From assembly GCA_022836615.1 (NCBI GenBank), contig MU405248.1, positions 222,336 through 286,335 of the forward strand: DNA of 64,000 nucleotides. The letters run 5' to 3'. The notes below the pieces were generated by a model. It did not search any database. It had not been told where the DNA came from and saw only the letters and a list, made by a program, of their open reading frames with translations. The stretch is from Annulohypoxylon bovei var. microspora (taxonomy: Eukaryota > Ascomycota > Sordariomycetes > Xylariales > Hypoxylaceae). The position numbers and the translations under genes were made by a program. Shown piece after piece: positions 47,687-59,958 of this stretch; the first letter of the stretch is position 1; each line of letters starts with the position of its first letter.

Positions 47687-49005
47687 ATGCAAGCTTCTGG
47701 TCCTCCTCCGGGAGCTATCCCGATACCAGTAGGCCCTGGAGGCCAGATGCCATCGCCACAGCAGATTGCCGCGATGCAACAACAGATTGCAGCCGAAGCT
47801 CAGAAGCATGGCATGACCGTTCCTCAATTCATTGAGCACATCAAGGCACAACGTATAGCACAATTTCAACAAGCTCAGAGACAACAACAACAGCAACAAG
47901 CTCAAGCTGGTCAGGCTGGTCAAGGTGGCCAAGGCCAGCAAGGAGGACAACAAGGGCCTCAGGGACCTCAAGGACCACGGCCAGGTCCTCCTCCGGGACC
48001 TCAAGGTCAACCCCAGCCTATTCGACCTGGACCTCCCAATCCCATCGCAGTGACACTCGCCAACTTCCTAAGAGGTCAACCTCTAAAGCCACGCACTTGT
48101 ATTATCAATGGAGAGCGTAAGGACATGTTTAGAGGTAAGCTGCTATTTATAGTCATATACCTAGTCACACATAAGGTTGTTTAACTCACACGTTTCTTCA
48201 GTCAAGCGAGCCCTTAGAGCTCTTCAATCTCCCGCCTATGCGAAGCTTCGCGCTAAGAACCCGACTCTTCCTGAAATCACCGATCGCGCTTCTCTTGAAA
48301 ACACCTTCAAGCTGCTACCTATGTCCATGTTAGCCTTACGTGTCAACAAGGTAGACCCTCACGCGGGGCACGACCACCCCCCTAAGAAGGGAAAGCGAAT
48401 TAAGGGGCTTTGGACCGTCAAAATCGAGCAACAACAAGACGCCGCCGATGACATGTACTATGTCTGGCTATACGAGGGTAGCCAGATTATGCGCAAAGTT
48501 TACGCTGCCCTTGCATTGGTCGTTATCTTCATCGTCGTCCTATACCCCCTATGGCCCCTAGTTTTGCGACAGGGTGTATACTACCTCAGCTGGGGATTCT
48601 TGATGCTTCTCGGTCTATTCTTCCTCATGGCAATCTTCCGTGTCATTCTATTCTGCATCACGTACTTCGTCGTGTCCCCTGGTCTATGGTTATACCCCAA
48701 CCTCTGGGAAGACGTCTCTTTCATGGACAGTTTCCGTCCTGTCTGGGCTTGGCATGAGGTACGTTGTTACTCAGCCTCATATCACATGTATATTTGCTAA
48801 TAACTATTAGACTGCGAAGCCTAAGAAGAAGAAGAAGAGCTCTGGCTCGGTCAACGCAGAGTCGGCTGCTCAGCTTGCGAGTCACACAGGTCATCCTCCT
48901 CCGGCGACCGCAACTACCACTGCGACCACTACTCAACTTCAGACCGCCCCGCAGCAGCGGTCCTACGTAGCTCCCAGAGTTGAGGAGCTTGCCGATGACG
49001 AATAA
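47687..49005 (+). CDS. SEC62: Sec62, ER post-translational translocation subunit
   Basis: Three exons (47687-48134, 48202-48758, 48811-49005) give 399 aa. Residues 1-115 are Pro/Gln/Gly-rich, with QQ repeats and a KHGMTVPQFIEHIKAQ helix. The Sec62 domain follows: IAVTLANFLRGQPLKPR, FRVKRALRALQSPAYAK across intron 1, and KGLWTVKIEQQQDA. TM1 is about 248-268 and TM2 about 278-308, separated by a short luminal turn. After TM2 is SPGLWLYPNLWEDVSFMDSFRPVWAW, then a Lys run and an acidic end LADDE. Sec62 works with Sec63, Sec71 and Sec72 on the Sec61 channel for signal-recognition-particle-independent import. The extended QP-rich N-terminus is usual in filamentous fungi. Confidence 0.94.
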
Positions 49006-49585
49006 GCATGATTGCTGTAGCATATTTGCAGCGACAGGCGTTTGAGGAGTTACGTCAGTAGGGAAAATGACTGTAAAATAGGAATCAGTTACTAGGTACA
49101 GATCGTTGCATTACACCCAAGAGCGGAATGGATCATTGCCATTTTCTCGACTTGTTGGCTTCCCTTTAATTTTTGTCTTTACTAGTCACTAAGTTCGAAA
49201 CATTGTAACAAAATCATCGCATTGTCTTGACGAGCATTACTGTACCTACCTGTCTGTCTTCACAGTGAAATAGTACTGTACACAATATTACCTGTTTTTG
49301 CGACACCCTTAACAAGATCCCTGAGATAGAGATTCTCAAATAAGTGGGGGTCTCGACAGTGATAACAAAATCCCCCATTTTACCAATCATGAGGACCAGG
49401 AAAGAGGTCCTGGGCCTACACAGTCACTTCAGGATGATTAAAGATAAATATTTTGAGATATTGTCATATTCGAGGCTGAATGACCTTAGTTGGTGATCTG
49501 AGACAACATTGAACTCCTATCTGTTATGCAGATACTATACAAAGGGTTGAGCTGAGATGGTTCATATTTAGGGTCGTCACTTTCA
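49006..49585. other. Convergent 3' flanks
   Basis: 0.6 kb between two convergent genes; no gene or repeat seen. Confidence 0.45.
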
Positions 49586-50420
49586 TCATTGCCCGGCAAC
49601 GTCCATGATGACGTCGACAACTTCCTGGGCCTTCTCGGCGCTCTGCAAGAATGGGAAGTGGCCAGCTTCAATTTTAACAACCTTACACCCAGCCGTTTGA
49701 GCCATCTGCTCCTGGAGGCTGGCAGGTAAGGACGAGTCCTTAGAGCAGACAATATACGTCTTGGGGACTTTGACGTCGACTGCAGTATATAGTATTGGAG
49801 CTTCGAGACTCGCTTTGCTCTGGTGCACTAAACTCTTCTTCAGGCCTACTCTCTCCTCTTCGGGTATCCCCTCGTCGCCACCTTGTGCAGAGAGGGCGAA
49901 TTCGGTGAGGACGTAAAAAGGCCCCTATTTATATTACGCCGCATTAGTATCAAACTGTCAAATCTAGGAGTCGGAATGACGAAATTACACGACGTACCTC
50001 AACTCGATAGATCGGCGGTAGTGTATCTCCCAGCATACCCAGCAAACTAGCGCCTTTTGTAGGAATGGCGAGGGCGGTAAGATATATGACTGCTTTGATG
50101 CCTCCCTTCAGACCCCTATTTTTGCGATCTTGGACGGTCTGACTCTCGGTTACGGCACTAGCTGCGATGCCGCCCTGGCTATGCCCAAGTACCACGGCTT
50201 CCCTACCCTCATCCAGATAGGGAGTAAGGAGGTCGAGGACGCGCCCCACATCATCTACGTAGGTCTTGCCCGCCACAGTGTCGTCAAGGCCTGTTGTAGG
50301 CATCGTCGGACATATAACGGTATATCCTTGGGCGCGTAGGGGCTCAATTAACCCCCGGTAATGCATTGGCGAAAAGAAGGCGCCATGGATTATGACGACG
50401 ACGGGCTTTTGAGACGACAT
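49586..50420 (-). CDS. Alpha/beta hydrolase (AB_hydrolase_6 type)
   Basis: Two exons (50420-49998, 49924-49586) encode 253 aa; intron GTACGT...TAG, phase 0. The oxyanion strand VVVIIHGAFFSPMHY is at 7-21; the nucleophile is Ser81 in VLGHSQGG, with Asp204 in CSKDSSLP and His230 in AGHFPFLQ completing the triad. The lid is short. Fungi hold many such enzymes (esterases, detoxification hydrolases, tailoring enzymes) and nothing nearby suggests a biosynthetic cluster. It is the last gene before the AT-rich transposon block, about 1.1 kb away, and shows no RIP-like damage. Confidence 0.88.
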
Positions 50421-51600
50421 TGTAGTTGATGGGCAGCTATAACGGGTTTAGTTCTTAACTTGGGTATGGTTTCGCTCTGGCGCAAGAATAAGGATGAATC
50501 AATTGATAGGAATTGAATATATTCTGCGAACTACTTGGGAGGTGAAGCAAGAACGGCTATATATGTAGAATTGTTATAGCGTGCAATATCTACACCGTGT
50601 ATGACCCTTAAAACTACTTTACCGAGCTTCATGCAGTACACACAAATGATCTGATAGATCATAACAGAAAAGCCTCAATTCAGCTTGCCTATTCCGGAGG
50701 CGGCTTGCAGCTCGCCCGGGAAGCCGCGCGAATGAGAGCGGGCCATCGAATTGGGAGACCGGGGAAAGGGGCACAACGAACGGGTAGATCTCAACTCAAG
50801 AAAACCAGATCCTTACCTGAAGACGATCAAGCAATTCGAGCTTCCTCCGTCCTGTTTAATGTCGTAATGTAAGGTCACAGGCCACGCTCGGGACTCTACG
50901 GGCATAAGCTCTGAGTCATACTCCCTAGCGTTCAGACTTACAAATCGCTAAGACTAAGGCTTCCTTATTTAGAACATAGTGCAAGAGATGCAAAATCGGG
51001 TGATTCCGGGTTGTAGATCTCGACCATTTTTTAACGCCTCTGCAGAAGTTCAACTATTAGGAGTCATATTATCATGATATTGCTCTAACTTAGTCTAGGG
51101 GCTTCAAGATTCACCCGAGAGAGTCATGGATTATTGAGATTGTCACTCACTCGAATAAAAAAAATAACTCAAACTCTTGAGCTAAAATACAATTCAAGTT
51201 ATGCGGAAATAAGACCGCAACTTGAAACGAGAGCGCCTATTATCTGGGTTAGGAACTGACTAGATGTTTAGGAATCGGTTTAAATAAACAAGCTTCCTCG
51301 CAACCATCTGGCAGAGACAACTCTGGTTAAACATAACTCAGTACAAGAGTCTAAGGTTGTTTAATTTAACTGCAGCGCAGACGAGGGCCTCATGGAAACT
51401 CTATGCACACAACCGGCATATCATTTACATTTAGGGGGTTGTAGCGATCGAGCCCACCGCCAGCAATCTACAACTTGGCGCTCGGTTTCCACTATGGTTA
51501 TTTTTACCAAGTAGAACTTTTGCGTGAATATATATTAATACTAATATTTAATTCATCTTTTTAAAAAATCTCACATGCGCGGTTCCAAGGACTTAATAAT
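50421..51600. other. Transition from genic to AT-rich transposon DNA
   Basis: Normal composition up to about 51.5 kb, then base composition falls sharply. No gene recognised. The exact left end of the outer retroelement is not resolved. Confidence 0.5.
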
Positions 51601-51659
51601 GGTTAAGTATGGTTTTAAATTATAAATAACTTTTATTTATAATATTTATTAAATGATTT

Positions 51660-51867
51660 TATGGATCTTTAATTTAAAGGTTTCCGTAATAATATTTAAA
51701 TTATTTACGGTAATAAACGTAAATTATTAAAATAATTTTAAATCGTATATAAATTTAATTAATTATAAAATTTAAATTAATTAATAATTAATTACATAAA
51801 TTTATTTTTATTAATATAAAATAATGTTTATTATATATAAATAATATTTTATATAATTAAAAAACTT
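51660..51867 (+). repeat. Left copy of the outer direct repeat (probable LTR part)
   Basis: Aligns with 63477-63684 at a constant offset of 11817 bases. I found no indel over about 200 bases, and the differences I checked are transitions. To the left of 51660 the similarity fades with transversions. Confidence 0.75.
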
Positions 51868-53617
51868 AAACGTATAAATAATTATTTACGTAAATAAAAC
51901 GTTAATAATGTAAATTAATTTATTTTTATATTTTTTTTTTATATTTTTATATTTTTTATATTAATTTTTAAAATTATATTTAAAAACTTTAATTCGTTTA
52001 ACGAATTAACCGGTAAAATTAAAAGCAAAGTTAAAAATAAAAATAAAATAATAATAAATATTTTTAACGTCGTTAAAATTTTTAATATTACCGGTTTTAT
52101 TAATTTTTAAAAAAATTATAATAACTTAATTTATTAAGTCCATTTACGGTTTAAATTATTAACTTTTAATTAAATAAAAATTAATAAAAACTTAAATAAA
52201 AATATAAATAATTAATTTAAATATATGTTTAATTTAATAACGAATTTTATAATAATTATAATAATAACGAAAATAATTTAATTATATTAATATTACGTTA
52301 ATAAAAATTTAATATTAAATTAAAATTAAATTAAACCGTTAAATTTATTATTATATAATTTAAACGAATTTTTAAATATTTATTATATTAAGTAATATAA
52401 TTTTAATTTATAATCGTTTTTATATTCGAAATAATTTAAAAATTATACGTTAAATAAATGCTTTTTTAACGGGAAGTTTAATTTTTAAAAAATTAATATT
52501 TTAAATAAAACTTAAATTAATTAAAAAAAAAAAGTTAAATAAATTTAATTAAAAATTATATTATTTACCGAAGTATATAAATTTTTTAAATATAAAAAAA
52601 AAAAAAAATAATAATATTTTTATCGTTAAAATTAATATAAACGGATTATATTATTTTAAATAAACTTAACGAAATATAAAATAAATTAAAAATAACTTTA
52701 ATATTTTATTTTTTATAAATTACGAAAATTTTTATAAAATTATTAAGTAATTTTTAATAAATAATAATTTATATACGAATATAAAAACCGATTTAAATTA
52801 TATTTTTAAAAGTAATATTTTAAATGTTAAAAAAGTATTATATGTTTTATAATTTATTTATTATATTTATAACTTTATTATTATAATAAAATAAAAGTTT
52901 CGTAAACTTTATAAAAAAAATATAAAAAGCTTTTTATAAGTTTTTTATACGCATTAAAAATTTATATTAAAATTATAAAATATTAATTAATTTGTTACGT
53001 ATTTATACATTAAATATATAATTATTATTTTACGATTAAATCGGTCTTTTAAATATAATTTAAATAATAAAAAAAATAATATAATAAACGGCTTTAATTA
53101 TTTAAATATTAATCGAAAATAAAATATATAATATATTCGTAATAACCATTACATTTTATAATATAACGGCGCTTTTTTATAATTTATAAATTTTAAAAAT
53201 AATAATAATTTAATTAAATATAATTTAATTAAAACCTTAAAATTTAACGAAAATAATGTTAATAATAACATAATAAATAATAATATTAAATTTTAAATAA
53301 AATAATCGATAAATTAATTTAATTAAAAAAAAAGCGGATTTATAATAAAAACATTTAATAATAAATATTTTAATTATAATAAAAAAGGTTATTAAATAAA
53401 AAATTATATTTAAAAATTATATTTTCTTTAAAAAACCTTAATATATTTAACGAAATTTAAGAAAATTACATTAAAAAACATTTTATTTAAAAAAAATAAT
53501 AACGATTATTAAAAATTTAAAAAAAAAGTCCGAAATGTTTATAATAAATGGAAAAATAAAGGTAATAATAAACGAATTCATTTCATAAAAAACAAAAATA
53601 AAAAATAAAATTAATAA

Positions 53618-53622
53618 AGTTT
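53618..53622. repeat. Left target-site duplication of the nested element
   Basis: AGTTT immediately before the LTR that begins TGTCAC at 53623; matches AATTT at 59954-59958 apart from one G-to-A change. Confidence 0.6.
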
Positions 53623-53838
53623 TGTCACGGTAAGTAGGTCTCAGATCGGGACAAAGCCTATGTAACGGCGGGATTATATACTTTATTAATAAGAATATCT
53701 AAAGTAAGGAGCTAAGAGAAAGGAAGCCACAAAGTGGTTTCCCTTGAAGGGTCTTTATATACTAGCCTTACAGCTGGGACATTAATCAACCGCTCTGTTA
53801 ATATACCTCAGGAGTAGCGGCAGTTAAACGTCGTTACA
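53623..53838 (-). repeat. 3' LTR of the nested element, lightly mutated
   Basis: Ends TG...CA on the minus strand (TGTAAC...GTGACA). It keeps near-normal base composition, unlike its partner at 59738-59953. At seven positions it has T where the partner has C, so it carries a few changes of its own. Confidence 0.88.
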
Positions 53839-53852
53839 CAACCCCCCCCCTT
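53839..53852 (-). other. Polypurine tract of the nested element
   Basis: Minus strand AAGGGGGGGGGTTG directly before the 3' LTR, the expected site for plus-strand priming. It overlaps the last codons of pol. Confidence 0.75.
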
Positions 53853-56800
53853 AGAAGAAGATTTGGTTTATGGGAGGAATAAGCTATTTATTAGTATGCC
53901 TACGGCTTACTCCCTTAATTTCTTTTTTTCCTGTGGTAGGCAGATCGTCCTCATCTATTACCTTTAATATTTTGTCTTCCGCAGCAACCTCGATCTACTG
54001 CCGGAGTCTGGCCGGGGAACCGGTGGCCTCAAGGTGTAGGTTATGGAAGTCCTTTACCTTAATCGGCGCGTTAAGAAAGTCCCTAGAGGGGTACCACGTC
54101 GGGTTAGGGTCGTAACCTACCCAGTCCACTTTGTACTAGAACTTTCCCCTAAGAAGCTTAAAGTTTAATATCTTAAATATTTTGTATTCTTGCTCCCCGT
54201 TGATCTCCACTGGGAGCGGGGGATCTACTACCTACCCTAGGACTGGGTTGTTTAAGACCTTAATCAGCCGGCTCGCATTCAAAACCCGATGGATTTTTAT
54301 ACTCGGGGGTAGGTTAATCTCGAAAGTATTGCGATAAGGCTTCGCCAACACTTTAAAAAAACCTGCCATCGGGTAATCCAAGCCGTTGTAGGGACGATTT
54401 ATCTGCCAATTACCCTTGCAGACATACACCCAATCGCCCACTATCCAGTCTATCAGCCGTCTCTTCCTGTTGACCTGTTCGCTCTAGCGATCTTGTGCCA
54501 GCAGGAGGTTCTTACAGGCTTATTGTACAACGGAGGCTCGGCGCTTTACTAACGATTGGGCAGCGGTGCGGCTAAGCTTTTCTTAGGGGGTCTTGGATTT
54601 GCAAATGCGGGCTTGCCAGTTAAAGATTATCCTTGGGACGAATCCTATTTCCACCTCTGCGGGGGAAAGCCCTGTGCTCAAATGCGGCTAGGTGGCGTAC
54701 GCAAAATCTAGGCAAGGCAGTATCTCCAACCAGTTATCCTGAAAATAATCCACAAAGGGTTGCAATTTTATTTAAATAAACTAGTTAAAAATCTTCGTTT
54801 AGCTGTCAGATTACAGGTGCTCCGCTATCAATTTGCGAAGGTCCACCCCAGTGAGCTTAGTCAGCTTATCCAAGAAGGTAGCCACAAATTGGGGACCTCT
54901 GTCAGACGTGATTGTCTCAAGGGTTCCATAGATGCGTTAGACGTGTTTGTAGTACAGATCTACGAGTTACGCGGTGGTACAAGTCTTATACATGGGTAGC
55001 GAAAAGGGTTTTTTACCTAACCGGTCAACAATCACTAGGATCGAGTCGAACCCTTCGCGATCAGGGGGCATGAACTTAAAATCTATCAAGATATATTGCC
55101 ACACCTATTCGCCGACGGGGAATGGTTAAAGCAGGCCTGCTAGCTTAACCCTAGGGTTTTAGCTTCTCCGACATTACTTGCAATGGGCACAATAGCAGTC
55201 CACAAACGCTCCCATGCCGGGCCACAAATACCTTTCCAACATCATTGCACGCATCTTATTTCGACCTAGGTACGCTCGACTCAGGGGACGGTGGAATTCA
55301 TCGCATAACCTAGTACAAAGCTCCCCGCTATCCGAGACCACTAACCTCTCTTTTAAAAGTAGTAGTCTATCCCGCAGGGCGTACCCGTCTTCTCTTTTCC
55401 TAACCCGTTCGCGCTGCGCTTCCAGTTTAACGGTGTTCCAATTAACTGTTAGGATAGCGTCGATTAGCCCAATACCCTAAAATGGTTCTTCCTCGGAGAC
55501 CTCTACTGCGGCTAGAATGCACTGGAGGTTGAGGGATGACAGGTTCGTTGAGGGCTCATCAACCGGGGGCTATGGGGGATTTATTCCACTGTGGAACACT
55601 GAGAGGGGCAATAAGGTGACAGATCAACTATATTCCTTAATTGCTTTCTGGGTGGCCAGGTCGACCGCCTTTCGGGATAAGGCGTCAACTATCATATTCT
55701 CCTTTCCCAGGCGATAATACAGCTCGTAATTAAATCAAGACAAATGCTCATTCCAGCTGGCTTAACGAAAGTTTAACGTCCTCTTAGTGGCGAAGTATTG
55801 TAGCGCTTGATGGTCTGTAAATATATTAAATTTATTATCCAATGAAACGAGCATATATTCCCAGAGTTTTGTTGTTGTTACAATAACAAGGAGCTCCTTA
55901 TTATAAATAAAATAATTATATTCTGAAGGGGTTATTGTCCTGGAGAAGAAAGCCACTGGATGCCAGTCCCTTAGCTCGTTCAACTATGAAAAAACTCCGG
56001 AGATCACCCCGTTGGAGGCGTTAATTTCCAGTTTGGCCTTTCAACTCTCACAAAAGTACTCTAGGATTAGAGAGGTGGTTAAGGCTGTCTTCAGCGCTTC
56101 GAACACCTTGGTGTACTCGTTGGTCCAAATCCAATGCAAAGCGGCAGTAAGGAGATGTAAAGGCTTTATAATCCAACTATACTCTGATACGAACTGCCAA
56201 TAAAAATTGTAAAAGCCTAAAAATGATTGAAGTTCCCGAACCCGGGTAGGAGTTTCCCAATCCTGAACAGCCTTAATCTTATCCTAATCAACGGCCACGC
56301 TAGAGGTAGAGATGATAAACTTTAAGAACTTGGTTTTTGTGACTAAAAACTTGTTCTTTCGGATATCGACCTATAAGCCAGCGGAATGTAAACGCTCTAA
56401 CACTTGCCGCACGTGGTATTTGTGAAAGAATGGGTCCTCTAAGTAAATCAGGATATCATCTACATACGCCATGCAAAAATCATTGAAAAACGAGAAGAGG
56501 GCTTGGTTAATATACCTTTAAAACGTACTAAGCCTATTGCTCAACCCGAAGGGGAGTACGCAGTATTTGTACAATTCGAAACGGGTCCGAAAGGTAGTAA
56601 GGTCTTCTGAGGTGGGGTCTATCCTAATGTGGTGGAAAGCTTAACAGATATCAAACTTTGTAAAGATCTTAGCTTTAGAGATCCTTTCTAACATTTCACT
56701 GATTAAAGGGAGAGGGTAACGATCCTTTTTGGTGCGGGCGTTTAGTTCCCGGTAATCAATACAAAACCTTAGGCCACCCCCCGGCTTCTTCGCGAAAAGG

Positions 56801-57630
56801 ACAGGGGATCTATATTCAGCCGTACTAGGTACGATCCATTCTTTACGCAAATGGTCCGACAGGTATTCTTTCAGGGCCTGCAGGTGCTCCGTACTCATAT
56901 TATAGAGGGGGTGTAACTTAATGGGGTTAGCGCCCTCTTTCAAATCTATCTTATGGTTGGAGGGCCGGTGGGGTGGTAACAAATCGCTATCTCTTTTTGA
57001 GAATACCTTGGTTAGGTTGTGTAGGTAAGGGGGGAGCCTTTCCATGATTTACTCCCGGGTAGGGTTATCTTCCTGCTATAGCCTTTCCTCAAGGGTTAAA
57101 TTAAACTCTTAGCAGGACAGGGCAAAAGTATCTGATAACCCGTAAGTTGCACTAGGGCTCCGTTGGGAATGCAACATCCCCTTAGCAAACGTTAAGCCTA
57201 AGATTAGATAGACGTTTATAGTAAGTGGTGGTGCGGGATGCACCGAGGGCTCAGCGGGAAGCTGAAAAAGAGAGGGCGGGATGGTAGCGGAGAGCTATCG
57301 ATCCATCTTGGCCATGAGGTCTGTCGTGGAGTATACAGACGCCACAGTGGTTTACCTTTCCTTCAAGGCGCAAGACTAGAGGCAATCACGGCATTCCATA
57401 TCCTCCTGTACAATCTTATCCATATTTCTCTGAAAGATGGAAAGTTTTAGCATAATATTAGGGGTGTAACGATAGCGGGGAGGTAACAACTTGGGGAAGA
57501 TCAACCATTAGCGCCAGCTATCTAACATAATGTCGTATTCCGCCAGGAATTTAAGCCCTAATATTACCTAGAATTGGGAGCGGTCCCCCAGATCTATTAA
57601 AAGGATAGGTACATTATAGAAACTTTTACC
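53851..57630 (-). pseudogene. pol of the nested chromovirus, one frame with many nonsense codons
   Basis: From about 57630 to the TAA at 53853-53851 one reading frame holds without a frameshift. Landmarks in order: protease end (VILGLKFLAEYD, about 57567-57530); reverse transcriptase from ERLPPYLHNL (57045) through FCIDYRELNAR and AYVDDILIY (about 56455-56475); RNase H around IFTDHQALQYF (55820-55790); H2C2 zinc-binding region about 55330-55170; integrase core with ILIDF and ITSDRGPQF (about 55095 and 54910); and a chromodomain (EYKIFKIL ... VDWVGYDPNPTWYPSRDF, about 54195-54045). I read roughly 25-30 in-frame TAA/TAG. Those I checked against family alignments from memory stand where glutamine is expected, consistent with CAA/CAG to TAA/TAG change on the coding strand. 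Confidence 0.87.
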
Positions 57631-57699
57631 TTACACTTAAATGTTAGCATAAATTACCTTATTAATCCGATTAATGGCTTATCCGTTAAAGCCTTTAAT

Positions 57700-59737
57700 T
57701 ATGATAAATTGATTAAATTAAATAATAAAAAGGTTTTATACATTTATTATTAAACACGCGTTTCATTAATTAATAATTATATATATTTATATTCCGATAT
57801 TTATTAACGCTCGCATCGTTATTATCACGCTTATATTTCGTAAATAAATTAATATATTAATTACGAATTATAATCTTTTTATTATAAGGTTAAAAAAGTT
57901 AAGATTAATAAAAGTAAATGTTAACGAATAAATATATAAAAGGAAGCTTAAATTGAAAATTTTATTTAAATGTTATTTTCTTTTAACTTTAAATCGACGT
58001 CGTTTTTATTATATTTTATTATTTCTTTTTTTAAAATAATGGCCACCATTTTAGCTTTCGCATTACGCGCCAAGTAATTATTAAAAAAGTAGCCCTTTTA
58101 CCCATAAAAGTAGTAAATTAAATCCATATTAAGCATTGCGAAAACGTTGCATTAACGGGGAATTAAAAGAGCTTAAAAAGGTTCTTTCGTACGTACCTAG
58201 GTCATAATTTTCGTAATTAAACGAAAAATATTAAAACCGGTAAAAGCTACTTTTATAACGTTAAAAATAACTTTAACCTTAAATTAAAGTTAAAAAATTA
58301 TTAAGTTAATTTTTTTTTAAACAACTTTAACGCATTATTAAGTTAACGTTAAATAAAGGTTTTTAAATTCGGTAAACTTTATTTTTTTATTTAAATAATA
58401 ATGAAATACTTAAGTGTGGAAATTAACGGTTAACCGATGGTTTAATTTTTTTTTTCACTCGAATACCGAAATTTTTTTTTTATTTATTAACGATATAAAA
58501 AGCGCGTAAAACTTAAAGAATTATTCGTTTAATTACATATTAAACTTATAAAAATCATCTTTAATTTAAACTTTAACGTTAAAATTATTATATAATAACT
58601 TTAATAAGTCGTACATTTATTTAACTTTAATATATCGATTAATATTATTTTTAATAAAGAAAGGTTAAAAGATTAATTTAATTTTACTTTTAACGAATAA
58701 ATAAAATTACATAAATTAAGTATGTTCTTTAAAGAATTTTTATTAATTAATTTAAAGCTTATTTTTCGTGTTTATTTCCCATTTTTTAAATATAAGATTT
58801 AAATTATTTAATAAAAAATGCGAATCTTTAATGCGGATTTTTAATAAAAATAAAAATAAAATTATCGATTATATTTTAAAGGTACGCCAAGGGCTATCCG
58901 GTTCTTTAAACTCGTTATTTTATTCCATTAAAAAAATAATCGGGTTTTATAACGCATAAATTAAAATAAAAAAATAAAAAACGTAAAAAAAAACAAAAAA
59001 AAAAAAAAAAATAAAAAGAATAAAAAAAAAAGAAACGATTTATAATTAATCCTTTAACATTATTAATTTATTTAAAATAACAAATAATACGGTTTAAAAT
59101 AAATCTACCTTTATTATATTAAACCTTAAAAGTAAAGTAATAAAACTTCGTTATAAGTTCGGTTAAAAAGCACGTTCGCTTTAATTAAAAAATCTATTAA
59201 TAAATAAAACTTTCCCTTTCTTTTTTCTTTTAAAAAGAAAAATAAACTTCTAATTTTATTATTAAATAATTAATTAAGTAATTCTTTAAACCGTTAAAAG
59301 TTTTAACGTTTCCCTTAAAATTAAAAACTTTTCTTTAACCGTAAATAAAAACTTATTAACTTAAGGTTATATAATTAAAAAAACGAAGGCAAGTTTTAAT
59401 TAATTAATTTAATTAATAAATAACTTAACATTTTCATTAAAGCTTTTATTTAATAATTTAAATACCATCGTTAATTAATAATAAAATAAATAATATTAAA
59501 AAATATTTTATCACGGGTAAAAGCAAAACCTTATAACCATTAATATAAAAAATTTCATTTAAGAAAATAAAAACTTTTAAAAATTAAATATAAATTAAAA
59601 ACAAAATTTCAAATATATCGTAACTCAAAAAGAATTAAATTAATGCGTAAACGCCTATATATTTAAAAAAAAAAAAAAATCTTAAAAACAAGCCCTTAAA
59701 TTAAAGAAATAAAACAAATAAATGACTTTAAATATTA
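57700..59737 (-). other. Heavily mutated gag-side part of the nested element
   Basis: Between the pol remnant and the 5' LTR. The composition drops abruptly at about 57.64-57.72 kb and stays AT-rich. No readable gag. The ORF 58768-58959 (+) has AT-rich Lys/Asn/Phe composition and is not a gene. Confidence 0.6.
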
Positions 59738-59953
59738 TATTATAATAAATAAATCTTAAATTAAAACAAAGCTTATATAACAATAAAACCACATACTTTA
59801 TTAATAAAAATATTTAAAATAAAAAGTTAAAAAAAAAAAAACCATAAAATAATTTCCCTTAAAAGGTCCTTATATATTAACCTTATAACCAAAACATTAA
59901 TTAACCGCTCCATTAATATACCTTAAGAATAATAATAATTAAACGCCGTTATA
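59738..59953 (-). repeat. 5' LTR of the nested element, heavily mutated
   Basis: Gapless partner of 53623-53838. In the first 36 aligned bases alone 15 differ, all as G-to-A or C-to-T in this copy. Confidence 0.88.
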
Positions 59954-59958
59954 AATTT
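59954..59958. repeat. Right target-site duplication of the nested element
   Basis: AATTT directly after the LTR end GTTATA; partner of AGTTT at 53618-53622. Confidence 0.6.

Larger units (their letters stand above)
53623..59953 (-). mobile_element. Nested chromodomain Ty3/gypsy LTR retrotransposon, 6331 bp
   Basis: Two 216-bp terminal repeats (53623-53838 and 59738-59953) align base for base without gaps and differ only by transitions. The element is bounded by 5-bp duplications AGTTT/AATTT. On the minus strand the 3' LTR begins TGTAAC and is preceded by a polypurine tract at 53839-53852. Pol reads leftward from about 57.63 kb in the order protease end, reverse transcriptase, RNase H, integrase and chromodomain, ending at 53851. 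Between 57.7 and 59.74 kb, where gag and the primer-binding site should be, the sequence is so mutated that neither can be read. Confidence 0.88.

Noticed and set aside
53851..57630. In-frame TAA/TAG in pol as programmed readthrough or a recoded stop
   Set aside because: Dozens of stops at Gln positions in a region next to extreme C-to-T mutation are explained by RIP; host genes in the window use TAA and TAG as normal stops.
58768..58959. 63-codon ORF inside the AT-rich block
   Set aside because: Its Lys/Asn/Phe/Ile composition follows from the AT-rich sequence; no homology expected.
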